A DNA stretch of 64,000 nt from RGIG7332 sp045580305 (GTDB taxonomy: Bacteria > Bacillota > Clostridia > Oscillospirales > JAAYXM01): positions 42,802 through 106,801 of the forward strand of contig JAZNNQ010000002.1 in the NCBI GenBank assembly GCA_045580305.1. The letters are read 5' to 3'. The position numbers and the translations under genes are program-made. Below the pieces are notes generated by a model. The model was given only the letters and a program-made list of their open reading frames with translations, was not told the origin of the DNA and ran no database searches. Shown here one piece after another: positions 24,226 through 33,578 of the stretch (positions are counted from its first letter, which is position 1; each line of letters starts with the position of its first letter).

Positions 24226-26003
24226 GGGCGAAGGAGAAAAAAGGGCTTAAGCTAAATAGCCTGCATATGAAGCTTGTGCTTATTCTTGTACTGCTTATCG
24301 TTTCAGTAATGGCGGTTGTAGGAACCTTCCTTTTCAACCGTGTAAATTCCTATTACTACGACGAATTTACCCAGCAGATGAACTCGGTGTTCAACGGGAA
24401 TATGTATACAATGCTGCAAAATGAAGCTGTGAGCGAGGAGGGCGCTACACGGCTTAAAAGCGTGCTCGGCGCGTACTCCACATCCTTGGGAATAAACAGC
24501 GAGCGCAACTTCTACATACTTGACGGCAAGACCGGTAAGAGCCTTGCAGGAACATCGGACGACGCGGTAGAGCGCACACCCGCCATAATCGCCGCCCTTG
24601 ACGGACAGGTGGGGCAGGAGAAAAGCGCGGTTAAATCCTATATGGATCGCGCGGTGCCGATTGTCGTTGACGAGCAGGTGCTCTATGTGGTCTATATCAA
24701 GGACTCAAAGCACGAGATACAACAGCTTACCAGCTCCCTTTTCACCATTATTCTTCAGGCGATGCTGGTAGGTCTTATAATCGCGATTTTCTTAAGCCTG
24801 CTTTTATCCAAGACCATAACCACACCTATTGAAAACCTTACTTTTGGTGCAAAGCAGATGAGTCGCGGTGACTTCCAATCCAAACTTGATGTCCACTCTG
24901 ATGATGAGATCGGTACGCTTACCGAAACCTTTAACACCATGGCGCAGACCCTTAAGGAAACCTTAGAGACCGTTGAGGGCGAGCGCAACAAGCTCAACAC
25001 GGTGTTCTCCCATATGACCGACGGCGTGCTGGGCTTTTCGAATGACGGTAAGGTAATTCAGTTAAACCCCGCGGCGGTGGAGCTTCTCGGCCTTTCCACC
25101 GATGAGGAGCATAAATTTGAGGAGGTTTTTGCCTCCCTTGACCTTGATTTTGACACGGTGCGTTCATTGAGTGCCTCCGATGCGCTGGAGCGTGACCTTT
25201 TCACCGGCGGCAGAACTTTAAGAGTCAGTTTTGCTACCGTGGGTGCCGAGGTGGCTATTCTTGCGGTTATCCACGATATTACAGAACAGTTTAAGCTTGA
25301 AACCTCCAGACGAGAGTTTGTTGCCAATGTATCCCACGAGCTCAGAACACCGCTTACCAATGTAAAGAGTTATGCGGAGACCCTGCTTGATATGTGCGAG
25401 CCTGAGGATGAAATGAAAAAGAGCTTCTACGGCGTAATTATAAATGAAACCGACCGTATGACACGAATTGTTAAGGATCTTCTTATCCTCTCCCGCTTGG
25501 ATTATGCAAAGATGGATTGGAAACTGTCCCGCTTCTCCCTTGACGAGAGTATTCAGAGCGTTGTCCGCGCTATGGAAATGGACGCTAAAAACCACAAGCA
25601 CACGCTTACCCTTGATATTCCCGCGCCGCTTCCGGAAATGAACGGCGACAAGGGCAGGGTTGAGCAGGTGTTTGTCAACATCATATCAAACGCGATAAAA
25701 TATACGCCCGACGGCGGTGAGATTACCGTTCGCGCGGTAAATGACGGCGGCAAGATTGAAATATCGGTAAAGGATACGGGTATCGGTATCCCCAAGCGGG
25801 ACATTGACCGTATTTTCGACCGCTTCTACCGTGTTGACAAGGCACGCTCCCGTGCAAGCGGCGGTACCGGCTTAGGACTTGCGATCACAAAGGAAATCGT
25901 TGAGTATCACGGCGGCACCATCAAGGTCGAAAGTGAGCTTAATGTGGGTACTACCGTAACCATCGCCTTTGACACAAACCGCGAGGTGAGCCATGAAAAC
26001 TAA
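24222..26003 (+). CDS. walK: Sensor histidine kinase WalK-like
   Basis: This 593-residue membrane kinase has TM1 at about 17-37, an extracytoplasmic sensor region at about 38-170 and TM2 at about 178-200. HAMP follows (about 200-250), then PAS (about 258-350) and a HisKA domain with phospho-His372 in FVANVSHELRTPL. The ATPase domain has an N box (FVNIISNAIKYTPDGG), G1 (DTGIGIP) and G2 (GGTGLGLAI). The HAMP-PAS-HisKA-HATPase order is diagnostic of WalK. The start ATG overlaps the walR stop. It probably senses cell-wall precursor status, as in relatives. Confidence 0.93.
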   Translation: MRAKEKKGLKLNSLHMKLVLILVLLIVSVMAVVGTFLFNRVNSYYYDEFTQQMNSVFNGNMYTMLQNEAVSEEGATRLKSVLGAYSTSLGINSERNFYILDGKTGKSLAGTSDDAVERTPAIIAALDGQVGQEKSAVKSYMDRAVPIVVDEQVLYVVYIKDSKHEIQQLTSSLFTIILQAMLVGLIIAIFLSLLLSKTITTPIENLTFGAKQMSRGDFQSKLDVHSDDEIGTLTETFNTMAQTLKETLETVEGERNKLNTVFSHMTDGVLGFSNDGKVIQLNPAAVELLGLSTDEEHKFEEVFASLDLDFDTVRSLSASDALERDLFTGGRTLRVSFATVGAEVAILAVIHDITEQFKLETSRREFVANVSHELRTPLTNVKSYAETLLDMCEPEDEMKKSFYGVIINETDRMTRIVKDLLILSRLDYAKMDWKLSRFSLDESIQSVVRAMEMDAKNHKHTLTLDIPAPLPEMNGDKGRVEQVFVNIISNAIKYTPDGGEITVRAVNDGGKIEISVKDTGIGIPKRDIDRIFDRFYRVDKARSRASGGTGLGLAITKEIVEYHGGTIKVESELNVGTTVTIAFDTNREVSHEN

Positions 26004-27237
26004 GGAACGAATTAAAACGATCCTGCTTTTCGTACTGCTTTTCGGCGCGGTGTTCCTCACATATCTCAACTGGACAAGCTACACCGCAAACCAGCGGCAG
26101 GATGGCGGAAGCATTGATCTTGGCGACATTTCGGGCACCGTTCGCGACCAGAAGACGGTTGCTCCCTTCGCTATCACCCATAAGATAGAAAAAGGCCGTT
26201 TTGGTGCGGCGTATAATTCAAACAGCGTGGCGCTGGTCTTTAATCAGGTACAGCCGCTTCTGCTGTCTGCCTTCAATAGCGAAAGCGGTGTCAGTAAGAT
26301 ATCCGAGACCGTTTGGCAGGATGAACTCACCAAAAACGGAGTCCTTGTTGATTTTGAGGGCAATGTTCCCCTCTACCTTATCGCAAAACAGGTGGGGGCG
26401 GAGTTTGAGCGTGAGGGCGTGTACGGAAGATATCTGCTACTCACCGAAAACGGACTGTTCTTAAAGGATACGGACAGGGGCGAATATTTCGCTATGCGGC
26501 ACGATTTAAACTCTGCTGATTTTTCAAATCTTGAGAAGATAAACGCCACACCCTGCAGTCTTGCTGCCGAGCTTGGCGGTACCCGCGCATCCGGTGAGAC
26601 CATCGTTTTTGACAATCAAATATCAAGCTTTACCGTAAACTCGGTAAATGTGACCGACGGCTTTACCGACACACAGCTTGCGGGTCTTCTTAAAATATTC
26701 GCAATGAATTACAACACCTGCGGCAAGCATATCGATAAGGACGGAAGCCGCGTATATGTCGAGGATCTCAATACCCTTAAAATATCGCCCGCCGGCTATG
26801 TAACCTATGAAAGCGAAGCCTCCGACGATGAAATGAGCCTTACCATCTCAGCAGAAGGGGAGAGTCCTACCGAGCGCGAGGCGGTTGAAGGTGCGGACGC
26901 TATAATAAGCGCCCTTATGTCCCTTGCGGGAAATGACGCGCCTATTTACCTTCGCAGTGTCAGCACTACCGAGATAAAATACGGCAGAAGTATAGGCGGT
27001 ATCCCAATTGACCGCAGTGAAAGCGGCTACTCAGCCGAGGTGTATCTGCAGGGTAAGCGGGTCACACGCTTAAACTTCCATCTGCGGGCATACCAAAGCT
27101 CGGGCAATGTAATCTATACTTTGCCCCAGAAGCTTGCTATCGCATCCGTACCGGGCAAGACCTTTGCCATAATATCACTGCGCTATGCCGACACGGGCAG
27201 TGGCGGTATGGAGGCACAGTGGTTCGTTAAAAAATAA
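25993..27237 (+). CDS. yycH: YycH-like regulator of WalK
   Basis: This 414-residue protein has one N-terminal membrane segment (about 6-26, TILLFVLLFGAVFLTYLNW) and a large extracytoplasmic portion without enzyme motifs. Position directly after walK, with an 11-base overlap, and topology match YycH. With YycI, YycH contacts the WalK transmembrane region and modulates its activity. Sequence conservation in this family is low, so the call leans on context. Confidence 0.78.
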   Translation: MKTKERIKTILLFVLLFGAVFLTYLNWTSYTANQRQDGGSIDLGDISGTVRDQKTVAPFAITHKIEKGRFGAAYNSNSVALVFNQVQPLLLSAFNSESGVSKISETVWQDELTKNGVLVDFEGNVPLYLIAKQVGAEFEREGVYGRYLLLTENGLFLKDTDRGEYFAMRHDLNSADFSNLEKINATPCSLAAELGGTRASGETIVFDNQISSFTVNSVNVTDGFTDTQLAGLLKIFAMNYNTCGKHIDKDGSRVYVEDLNTLKISPAGYVTYESEASDDEMSLTISAEGESPTEREAVEGADAIISALMSLAGNDAPIYLRSVSTTEIKYGRSIGGIPIDRSESGYSAEVYLQGKRVTRLNFHLRAYQSSGNVIYTLPQKLAIASVPGKTFAIISLRYADTGSGGMEAQWFVKK

Positions 27238-27249
27238 TTGTGAGGTGAA

Positions 27250-27909
27250 ATGACGGTGGAATGGTCACGCGTTAAAAATATCCTTATAGTGCTTCTTGTA
27301 ATCGTAAATCTGTTTCTGTTCCTCGTCTATCTCGGAACAACGGTAAGCGATGCCAAGGACAATGAAGAGCTTATCAGCCACACGGTAAGCGTACTTGAGA
27401 AAAACGGCATCACCATAGATGAAAATATCATCCCCAAAAACACACCGCGTCTTTTTCCGGCAACAGGAACCATAAAGGACGAGGTGCTGGGTGTTTCCGT
27501 CGCAAGTGCTGTTTTCTCGGTTGAGGTCGAGGGTGATTTTGAGACGCTTGCAAAAAAAGCGGGTCTTAGCCACGGTGAAGTTATTGAGGGAAGCTATGCT
27601 ACCCAGACCGTGAATGGAATTCCCGTATACAACGCCCGCCTTCGGTACGACGGCAAAACCCTTACGGGGGTCGCGATAAATGAGGCTGAGACCCTGCAAG
27701 GTGACGAGCCTTATGATATCTGCGGACTGCTTGTCGCCGCCGCTGAATGGTTGCCGAAAGAGCATATAACAAGCATAGGACAAGGCTTTTTCTGGAGTGC
27801 GCTTGGTACTGACGGAATATATTACCTGCCGGTATGGAGCATTACCGGACAGCAGGGCGTTTACTATGTAAACGCTATGACCGGCGAGGCGCTAAATCTT
27901 CAAAAATAA
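27250..27909 (+). CDS. yycI: YycI-like regulator of WalK
   Basis: This 219-residue protein has an N-terminal membrane anchor (WSRVKNILIVLLVIVNLFLF), the standard YycI opening, and an extracytoplasmic C-terminal domain ending in PVWSITGQQGVYYVNAMTGE. It starts at the ATG at 27250, after GTGAGGTGAA, 12 bases past yycH. YycH and YycI form a complex that tunes WalK. The membrane-anchor sequence makes this call a little stronger than that of yycH. Confidence 0.82.
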   Translation: MTVEWSRVKNILIVLLVIVNLFLFLVYLGTTVSDAKDNEELISHTVSVLEKNGITIDENIIPKNTPRLFPATGTIKDEVLGVSVASAVFSVEVEGDFETLAKKAGLSHGEVIEGSYATQTVNGIPVYNARLRYDGKTLTGVAINEAETLQGDEPYDICGLLVAAAEWLPKEHITSIGQGFFWSALGTDGIYYLPVWSITGQQGVYYVNAMTGEALNLQK

Positions 27910-27923
27910 AAAGCTTAAAATTA

Positions 27924-27952
27924 TTGCTTTTTATGTAAACTAATGTTATACT
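27924..27952 (+). promoter_or_regulatory. Sigma-A promoter of murA
   Basis: TTGCTT (27924-27929) and TATACT (27947-27952) are 17 bases apart, about 35 bases upstream of the murA start. Confidence 0.65.
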
Positions 27953-27986
27953 GATATATAGTATATAAAGAGGGAGGGTTTTCCCC

Positions 27987-29276
27987 TTGACAAAGTATAT
28001 TATAGAAGGCGGTACGCCTCTTTCCGGCGAAATAAATATCAGCGGCGCAAAAAACGCGGCTGTTGCAATACTTCCTGCGGCTCTTCTTGTTGAAGGTGTG
28101 TGCAGAATTGAAAATATACCTGAAATTTCCGATGTTACCCTTATGCTTGACATCCTGCGGGAGCTGGGCGCTAAGGTGAAGCTTATAAACCGCTCCTCGG
28201 TTGAGATCGACGCTACTAAAATCCGCACCTGTAAAGCACCCTACGATATGGTACGCACTATTCGCGCGTCCTATTATCTTATCGGATCGCTCCTCGGCCG
28301 TTTTGGCGAGGCTCAGGTTGCACTTCCGGGCGGTTGCTACTTCGGTGTTCGACCCATTGACCAGCATCTCAAGGGCTTCAGAGCGCTGGGTGCTGAGGTG
28401 GATATTGAAAACGGATATGTAGTGGGAAAGGCTGATGGCAGACTTCGTGGTGCTAATGTATACCTCGATGTGGTCTCCGTTGGCGCAACTATGAATATTA
28501 TGTTGGCGGCGGCTCTTGCTGAGGGTCTTACCGTCATTGAAAATGCGGCAAAAGAACCGCACATTGTTGACCTTGCAAACTTTTTGAACTCCATGGGCGC
28601 CGATATTTACGGCGCAGGTACCGATGTTATCAAAATCCGCGGTGTTGAGAAGATGACCGGCGGTACTTATGCAATCATTCCCGACCAGATTGAGGCGGGT
28701 ACTTATATGGTTGCCGCTGCTGCTACAGGTGGCGAGCTACTTGTTAAAAATGTTATACCCAAACATCTCGAGTGCATTACCGCAAAGCTTTTGGAAATGG
28801 GCGTTGAGGTTGAGGAGTTTGACGAGGAGGTTTTAGTTCGCAGAACCGGACCTCTCAAAAAGACCAATATTAAAACCCAGCCTTATCCCGGATTCCCAAC
28901 TGATATGCAGCCTCAGGCTACCGTACTGCTGTCCCTTGCAGAGGGTACAAGTATGGTTACCGAAAGTGTGTGGGACAACCGTTTCCGCTATGTGGACGAG
29001 CTCAGACGAATGGGTGCTAAAATCCAGGTTGACGGCAAGGTTGCGATTATTGAGGGTGTTCCCGGCTTAAAGGCGGCGCCCGTAAAGGCCTGCGACCTGC
29101 GAGCAGGAGCTGCTATGGTCATAGCCGCTCTTGTAGCGGAGGGTAAGAGCGAGATAGAGGATGTAATCTATATCGAGCGCGGATATGAGGAAATTGTAGA
29201 AAAATTAAGAGCGGTAGGCGCTAAAATTTCACGGGTTGAAATTCCCGACGGCCCTGCCATTTCTCACGCACAATAG
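27987..29276 (+). CDS. murA: UDP-N-acetylglucosamine 1-carboxyvinyltransferase
   Basis: MurA transfers enolpyruvate from PEP to UDP-GlcNAc, the first committed step of peptidoglycan synthesis. The 429-residue protein has the catalytic Lys-Asn in ISGAKNAAVAILPA and the loop cysteine in LPGGCYFGVRPIDQH. That Cys is the residue alkylated by fosfomycin, so the enzyme should be sensitive in principle. The start is TTG at 27987 after GAGGGAGGGTTTT. It stands between the WalK regulators and walJ-rlmH, linking wall regulation and wall synthesis. Firmicutes often have two MurA paralogues; which one this is cannot be said. Confidence 0.96.
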   Translation: MTKYIIEGGTPLSGEINISGAKNAAVAILPAALLVEGVCRIENIPEISDVTLMLDILRELGAKVKLINRSSVEIDATKIRTCKAPYDMVRTIRASYYLIGSLLGRFGEAQVALPGGCYFGVRPIDQHLKGFRALGAEVDIENGYVVGKADGRLRGANVYLDVVSVGATMNIMLAAALAEGLTVIENAAKEPHIVDLANFLNSMGADIYGAGTDVIKIRGVEKMTGGTYAIIPDQIEAGTYMVAAAATGGELLVKNVIPKHLECITAKLLEMGVEVEEFDEEVLVRRTGPLKKTNIKTQPYPGFPTDMQPQATVLLSLAEGTSMVTESVWDNRFRYVDELRRMGAKIQVDGKVAIIEGVPGLKAAPVKACDLRAGAAMVIAALVAEGKSEIEDVIYIERGYEEIVEKLRAVGAKISRVEIPDGPAISHAQ

Positions 29277-29282
29277 AATGTG

Positions 29283-29313
29283 AAGGGCAGGGGGAGTACC
29301 CTTGCCCTTTTTT
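29283..29313 (+). terminator. Terminator after murA
   Basis: AAGGGCAGGGG/CCCTTGCCCTT stem around AGTA, then TTTT. It lies 12 bases before walJ, so it may act as an attenuator for the walJ-rlmH pair. Confidence 0.75.
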
Positions 29314-29324
29314 GAGGTAAAACA

Positions 29325-30110
29325 ATGAATTTTTGTACACTGGCATCAGGCTCAAACGGGAATTCTTCTATTCTTACGGGTGAGCGGCATATACTTATTG
29401 ATATAGGTTACTCCAACCGCGCCATATGTAAATTTATGGCAAATATCGGCGTAAACCACGAGGATGTGGGTGCTATCTTCATAACCCACGAGCATTCCGA
29501 CCACATAAAGGGCCTTGAGGTCTTTCTTAAGAACCACCCCAATTGCGCCTGCTTTGCTTCACGAAAAACCGCCGCGGCAATCGGGGAGTATCATCCGGAA
29601 ATTGCAGACAGGGTAGATGCCTTTGATATTGGGGACAGCATCGATGTGCTGGGTGCCCGGGTGGACACCATTCGCACACCTCACGATACTCCCGAGAGCG
29701 TTTCTTACTTTATCGGTAAGGCGGATAAGAAGATACTTATCGCAACCGACTTAGGCTATGTACCCGATGCCATTGAGCAGCGGCTTGATAAACTGGACAT
29801 TCTTATGATAGAGTCCAATTATGATGAAAATATGTTAGAATACGGCCATTACCCCCGCTTTCTAAAGGAAAGAATTGCGGGCGAGCGCGGTCATCTTTCC
29901 AATAAGATAGCCTCGGGCGTGGTCTTGAATGCGGTAGAGCGTGGCACGAAGCGCGTACTTCTCGCCCACTTAAGTCAGGAGAATAACACACCCCGCCTTG
30001 CCTATGAGGAAAGCCACCGTAAATTGCTGGATAGCGGATTTATCCCGGGTGTGGATGTCGATCTTAAGGTGTCACCACGAGGAATGTGCGGCGAGGTAAT
30101 TAAATTATGA
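29325..30110 (+). CDS. walJ: MBL-fold hydrolase WalJ (YycJ)
   Basis: This 261-residue metallo-beta-lactamase-fold protein opens with MNFCTLASGSNGNSSI, the standard YycJ/WalJ N-terminus, and has the metal motif THEHSDH, then later IRTPHDTPES, ATDLGY and IESNYD. WalJ is a 5'-to-3' DNA exonuclease-type enzyme linked to replication and cell-division coordination in Gram-positives. The reading frame overlaps rlmH by 4 bases (ATGA). WalJ directly before RlmH is the conserved Firmicutes order. Confidence 0.92.
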   Translation: MNFCTLASGSNGNSSILTGERHILIDIGYSNRAICKFMANIGVNHEDVGAIFITHEHSDHIKGLEVFLKNHPNCACFASRKTAAAIGEYHPEIADRVDAFDIGDSIDVLGARVDTIRTPHDTPESVSYFIGKADKKILIATDLGYVPDAIEQRLDKLDILMIESNYDENMLEYGHYPRFLKERIAGERGHLSNKIASGVVLNAVERGTKRVLLAHLSQENNTPRLAYEESHRKLLDSGFIPGVDVDLKVSPRGMCGEVIKL

Positions 30111-30541
30111 TAAGTATTCAGGTAATCTGTCTTGGCAAATTAAAAGAAAAATTTTACTCATCTGCTGTGGATGAGTATTTAAAAAGGCTAACGCCATACG
30201 CTAAAATGCAGATTATTGAGCTTCCCGAAACCGCTACCGAGTCTGATATTATGGCAAAGGTAGCAGGTGGCAGCTACTTAATACCTATGTGTATCGAGGG
30301 CGATATGCTATCAAGTGAGGCGCTCGCCGATAAAATCAAAAGTGTAGCAAACAGGGGAATATCAAAAATCGCCTTTTTTATAGGTGGCAGTGAAGGTCTT
30401 CCTCAAGGGGTAAAGGACAAGGCGGATCTTAAACTTTCGATGTCGCGAATGACATTTCCGCATCATTTTGCCCGAGTAATGGTTTTAGAGCAAATTTATC
30501 GCGCCTTCAAGATAAATGAGGGCGGAAAATATCATAAATAA
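30107..30541 (+). CDS. rlmH: 23S rRNA (pseudouridine1915-N3)-methyltransferase RlmH
   Basis: This small SPOUT methyltransferase of 144 residues has IQVICLGKLKEKF at the N-terminus, the SAM-binding FFIGGSEGLP and the C-terminal LEQIYRAFKINEGGKYHK, all diagnostic of RlmH. It methylates pseudouridine 1915 in helix 69 of 23S rRNA on the 70S ribosome. The final YHK is the conserved C-terminus, so the gene is complete. Confidence 0.97.
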   Translation: MISIQVICLGKLKEKFYSSAVDEYLKRLTPYAKMQIIELPETATESDIMAKVAGGSYLIPMCIEGDMLSSEALADKIKSVANRGISKIAFFIGGSEGLPQGVKDKADLKLSMSRMTFPHHFARVMVLEQIYRAFKINEGGKYHK

Positions 30542-30561
30542 AAACGAGAGGGGAAACAAAA

Positions 30562-32277
30562 ATGTCATACCATAAGGAATATGAAAGATGGCTCGCATCC
30601 GACAAAATAAGTGATGTTGAGCGGGCAGAACTCCTTGCAATCCGTGACGATGATAAAGAGATAGAGAGTCGCTTTTTCGCGCCGCTCTCCTTCGGTACAG
30701 CGGGCCTTCGCGGCGTACTCGGTGCCGGTATTAACCGTATGAATGTACACACCGTCCGCCAGGCTACCCAGGGCCTTGCAAATCTCATTTGCTCAATGGG
30801 TAAGGAAGCACAAGAGCGCGGTGTGGCAATCGCTATGGACAGCCGTAACTTCAGCGATGTTTTTGCTAAGGAGTCGGCATCGGTACTTGCTGCAAACGGA
30901 ATAAAGGTATTCCTTTTCGAGTCCCTGCGTCCCACGCCGGAGCTTTCCTTTGCGGTGCTCTCTATCGGAACGATCGCAGGTATCAATATTACAGCCTCCC
31001 ATAACCCCAAGGAATATAACGGCTACAAGGCATATTGGGAAGACGGCGCTCAGCTTCCGCCCAAACAGGCATCAATAGTTGCGGAAGAGATCGCAAAATG
31101 CGATATTTTCGAGGGCGTAAAGTCAATGGATTTAGACTTAGCGGTTAAAAAAGGCATTGTAACCATCCTTGGCGAAGAGGTTGACGAGGCGTTTTTACAC
31201 CATGTACTCGATATGGCGATAAATAAAGAGGCGGTAGCAAAAGTTGCTGACGACTTTAAGGTTGTATACACTCCCTTCCACGGTACCGGTTGGCGATTGG
31301 TTCCTGAAATTCTCCGCCGCATAGGTATTAAGAATATCATCACGGTGGATGAGCAGATGGTGATCGACGGTAACTTCCCCACGGTTAAAAATCCCAACCC
31401 GGAAAATAAGGAAGAATTCACCCGCGCAATTGAGATCGCCCGTGATAACGGCGTTGACCTTATCATCGGTACCGACCCTGACGCTGACCGCGTAGGCGTT
31501 GTGGTAAGGGCGGGAGATGACTATGTCACCATTTCCGGCAACCAGATGGGCGTTTTACTTTTAGACTATATCATCACTGCGAAAAAAGAAACCGGCACTA
31601 TGCCGGAAAAACCGGTAGCACTGAAGACCATCGTTACTACCGAGCTTGCACGAATTGTCTGTGAGAAAAACGGAATTAAGATTTACGATACCTTCACCGG
31701 CTTTAAGTTCTTAGCTGAGAAGATAAATGCTCTCCAGGCCGAGGGTTGTGAGTATCTGCTGGCATTTGAGGAGTCTTACGGCTACTTAGTTGGCGACTAT
31801 GCAAGAGATAAGGATGCGGTAGTTGCATCTATGATGATCGCCGAAATGGCGGCGTATTACGCGGGCAAGGGTATGAATTTATATGACGCTATGTGCTCAC
31901 TTTACGAGCGCTACGGCTACTTTGCCGAGAAGAATATAAGCATCACAATGCCCGGTGTTGACGGCCTTCGCGATATGGCGCGTCTTATGACAAATCTTCG
32001 CGAAACACCGCCCGAGATGATCGCAGGTGTTAAGGTAAAGGCACTTCGCGATTACCAGAATGGTACGCGTAAGGCAGGAAATGAAGTCGAGCAGATGGAA
32101 CTTTCCGGCTCTAATGTTCTGTATTTTGAAATGGAAGACGGCACAAGCTTTATCGTCCGTCCCAGCGGTACAGAGCCGAAGGTCAAGGTGTACATTATGG
32201 CAAGCGGAAAAGACAGTGCAGAGTGTGATGCTAAGATTGCAGCATTCACCGAGGCTGCAAAAGCACTTACAAAATAG
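30562..32277 (+). CDS. Phosphoglucomutase/phosphomannomutase (alpha-D-phosphohexomutase)
   Basis: This 571-residue protein carries the four-domain phosphohexomutase plan: the phosphoserine loop TASHNPKEYNGYK, the metal-binding DPDADRVGV, the sugar-binding FEESYGYLVGD and the phosphate-binding RPSGTEPKVKVY. The long form with SFGTAGLRG near the N-terminus corresponds to Firmicutes PgcA-type enzymes, which interconvert glucose-1- and -6-phosphate. Mannose or other hexose phosphates may also serve. It begins after GAGAGGGGAAACAAAA, 20 bases past rlmH, and precedes nagA by 12 bases. Confidence 0.93.
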   Translation: MSYHKEYERWLASDKISDVERAELLAIRDDDKEIESRFFAPLSFGTAGLRGVLGAGINRMNVHTVRQATQGLANLICSMGKEAQERGVAIAMDSRNFSDVFAKESASVLAANGIKVFLFESLRPTPELSFAVLSIGTIAGINITASHNPKEYNGYKAYWEDGAQLPPKQASIVAEEIAKCDIFEGVKSMDLDLAVKKGIVTILGEEVDEAFLHHVLDMAINKEAVAKVADDFKVVYTPFHGTGWRLVPEILRRIGIKNIITVDEQMVIDGNFPTVKNPNPENKEEFTRAIEIARDNGVDLIIGTDPDADRVGVVVRAGDDYVTISGNQMGVLLLDYIITAKKETGTMPEKPVALKTIVTTELARIVCEKNGIKIYDTFTGFKFLAEKINALQAEGCEYLLAFEESYGYLVGDYARDKDAVVASMMIAEMAAYYAGKGMNLYDAMCSLYERYGYFAEKNISITMPGVDGLRDMARLMTNLRETPPEMIAGVKVKALRDYQNGTRKAGNEVEQMELSGSNVLYFEMEDGTSFIVRPSGTEPKVKVYIMASGKDSAECDAKIAAFTEAAKALTK

Positions 32278-32289
32278 GAGAGAATAATA

Positions 32290-33450
32290 ATGAAAACAGC
32301 ATTTATAAACGGTATTGTAATTACACCAAATAAGAAGGTTCGCGGCGGTGTCATCACCGAGAACGAAACCATTTTAAAGATTTTTGAGGGAGAGCTTACC
32401 GATACCGTTGATAACATAATCGATGTAAAAGGCTCATACATTACCCCCGGATTTATCGACCTACATACCCACGGTGCGGCAGGCTTTGACTATTGCGACA
32501 GTAGCCTTGAGGCTTATGTGGAAGCGTCCCGTATGCATCTTCGCCACGGTACAACTGCACTTATGCCTACCATTACCACCTGTGCACCCGAGCTTTTGAA
32601 TAAGTCATTGGAGGTATATTTAGAGGCTGAAAAGAAAGAAAATATGCCGATGTTTATCGGCGCGCACCTTGAGGGCCCCTATTTCTCACCGGAGCAGGCT
32701 GGTGCTCAGGACCCGGGTTATATCAGAAACCCGAAGAAGGAGGAGTACATCCCGCTTCTTGATAAGTTCCCCCATATCCGCCGCTGGTCTGTTGCGGTAG
32801 AACTTCCCGGCGCACTTGAGATGGGTGTTGAGCTTAATAAGCGCGGCGTTCTTGCATCCGCAGGTCATACCGATGCAACCTATGACCATATGATCGACGC
32901 GGCTGACCACGGTTATACATTACTCACTCACTTCTATTCGGGTATGGCAGGTGTAAGACGAATTAACGCTTACCGTCATTCCGGCGCGATTGAAAGCGGC
33001 TATATCATTCCCGACTACGCGGTAGAAATTATCGCAGACGGTCATCACTTACCGGAAAGCTTACTTAAGCTTATCTATAAGTCTAAGGGTGCAGCTGATA
33101 TTTGTCTTGTTACCGACTCTGTCCGTGGTGCAGGTCTTCCCGAGGGCACAATCGGAAAGATCTCCGATTTAGAGTTTATTATCGAGGGCGGCGTTGCAAA
33201 GTTACTTGATAGAAGCGCATTTGCAGGAAGCGTAACAACCGCAAATAACCTCATCCGCACAATGGTTGAGATCGCGGAAGTCCCGATTTGCGACGCGGTT
33301 AAGATGTTAACCTTAACTCCTGCACGCCTTGCAAAGGTTGACGATGTTATGGGTAGCTTAGTCCCCGGAAAGCTTGCTAACATCACCGTATTCGATAAGA
33401 ATTACGAGGTTAGCCATGTAATGGTCGGCGGCAAAATCGTTGTAGAGTAA
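32290..33450 (+). CDS. nagA: N-acetylglucosamine-6-phosphate deacetylase
   Basis: NagA removes acetate from GlcNAc-6-P, feeding amino sugars to glycolysis or wall recycling. The 386-residue amidohydrolase has the HTHGAAGFD metal-site entry, HLEGPYFSPEQAGAQ with the metal-binding Glu, SAGHTDATYDH, the substrate-binding loop LTHFYSGM and the catalytic Asp in LVTDSVRGAG. The usual partner nagB is not in the window. It closes the operon at a clear terminator. Confidence 0.95.
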   Translation: MKTAFINGIVITPNKKVRGGVITENETILKIFEGELTDTVDNIIDVKGSYITPGFIDLHTHGAAGFDYCDSSLEAYVEASRMHLRHGTTALMPTITTCAPELLNKSLEVYLEAEKKENMPMFIGAHLEGPYFSPEQAGAQDPGYIRNPKKEEYIPLLDKFPHIRRWSVAVELPGALEMGVELNKRGVLASAGHTDATYDHMIDAADHGYTLLTHFYSGMAGVRRINAYRHSGAIESGYIIPDYAVEIIADGHHLPESLLKLIYKSKGAADICLVTDSVRGAGLPEGTIGKISDLEFIIEGGVAKLLDRSAFAGSVTTANNLIRTMVEIAEVPICDAVKMLTLTPARLAKVDDVMGSLVPGKLANITVFDKNYEVSHVMVGGKIVVE

Positions 33451-33460
33451 TGCAATAAGT

Positions 33461-33495
33461 AAAAGACCCGATGCTAAACCTCGGGTCTTTTTATT
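33461..33495 (+). terminator. Terminator after nagA
   Basis: AAAAGACCCGA/TCGGGTCTTTTT stem with a TGCTAAACC loop. Confidence 0.9.
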
Positions 33496-33498
33496 TTA

Positions 33499-33545
33499 GC
33501 CTTCGCCCTCGGGAGAAGGAGCCATCGCAGCTGACGGATGAGGTG
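33499..33545 (+). repeat. CCTTC-type double-hairpin repeat
   Basis: CCTTCGCCCTCGGGAGAAGG is followed by a shorter second unit and GGATGAGG. It has the same format as 22191-22243 and 60382-60430 but with a different second hairpin. Confidence 0.65.
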
Positions 33546-33546
33546 T

Positions 33547-33578
33547 AAAAAAGGCTTGGGTTTAACCCAAGCCTTTTT
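33547..33578 (-). terminator. Bidirectional terminator, ends the amidohydrolase gene
   Basis: AAAAAAGGCTTGGG/CCCAAGCCTTTTT with a TTTAA loop directly follows the minus-strand stop. T-runs exist on both strands. Confidence 0.88.
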
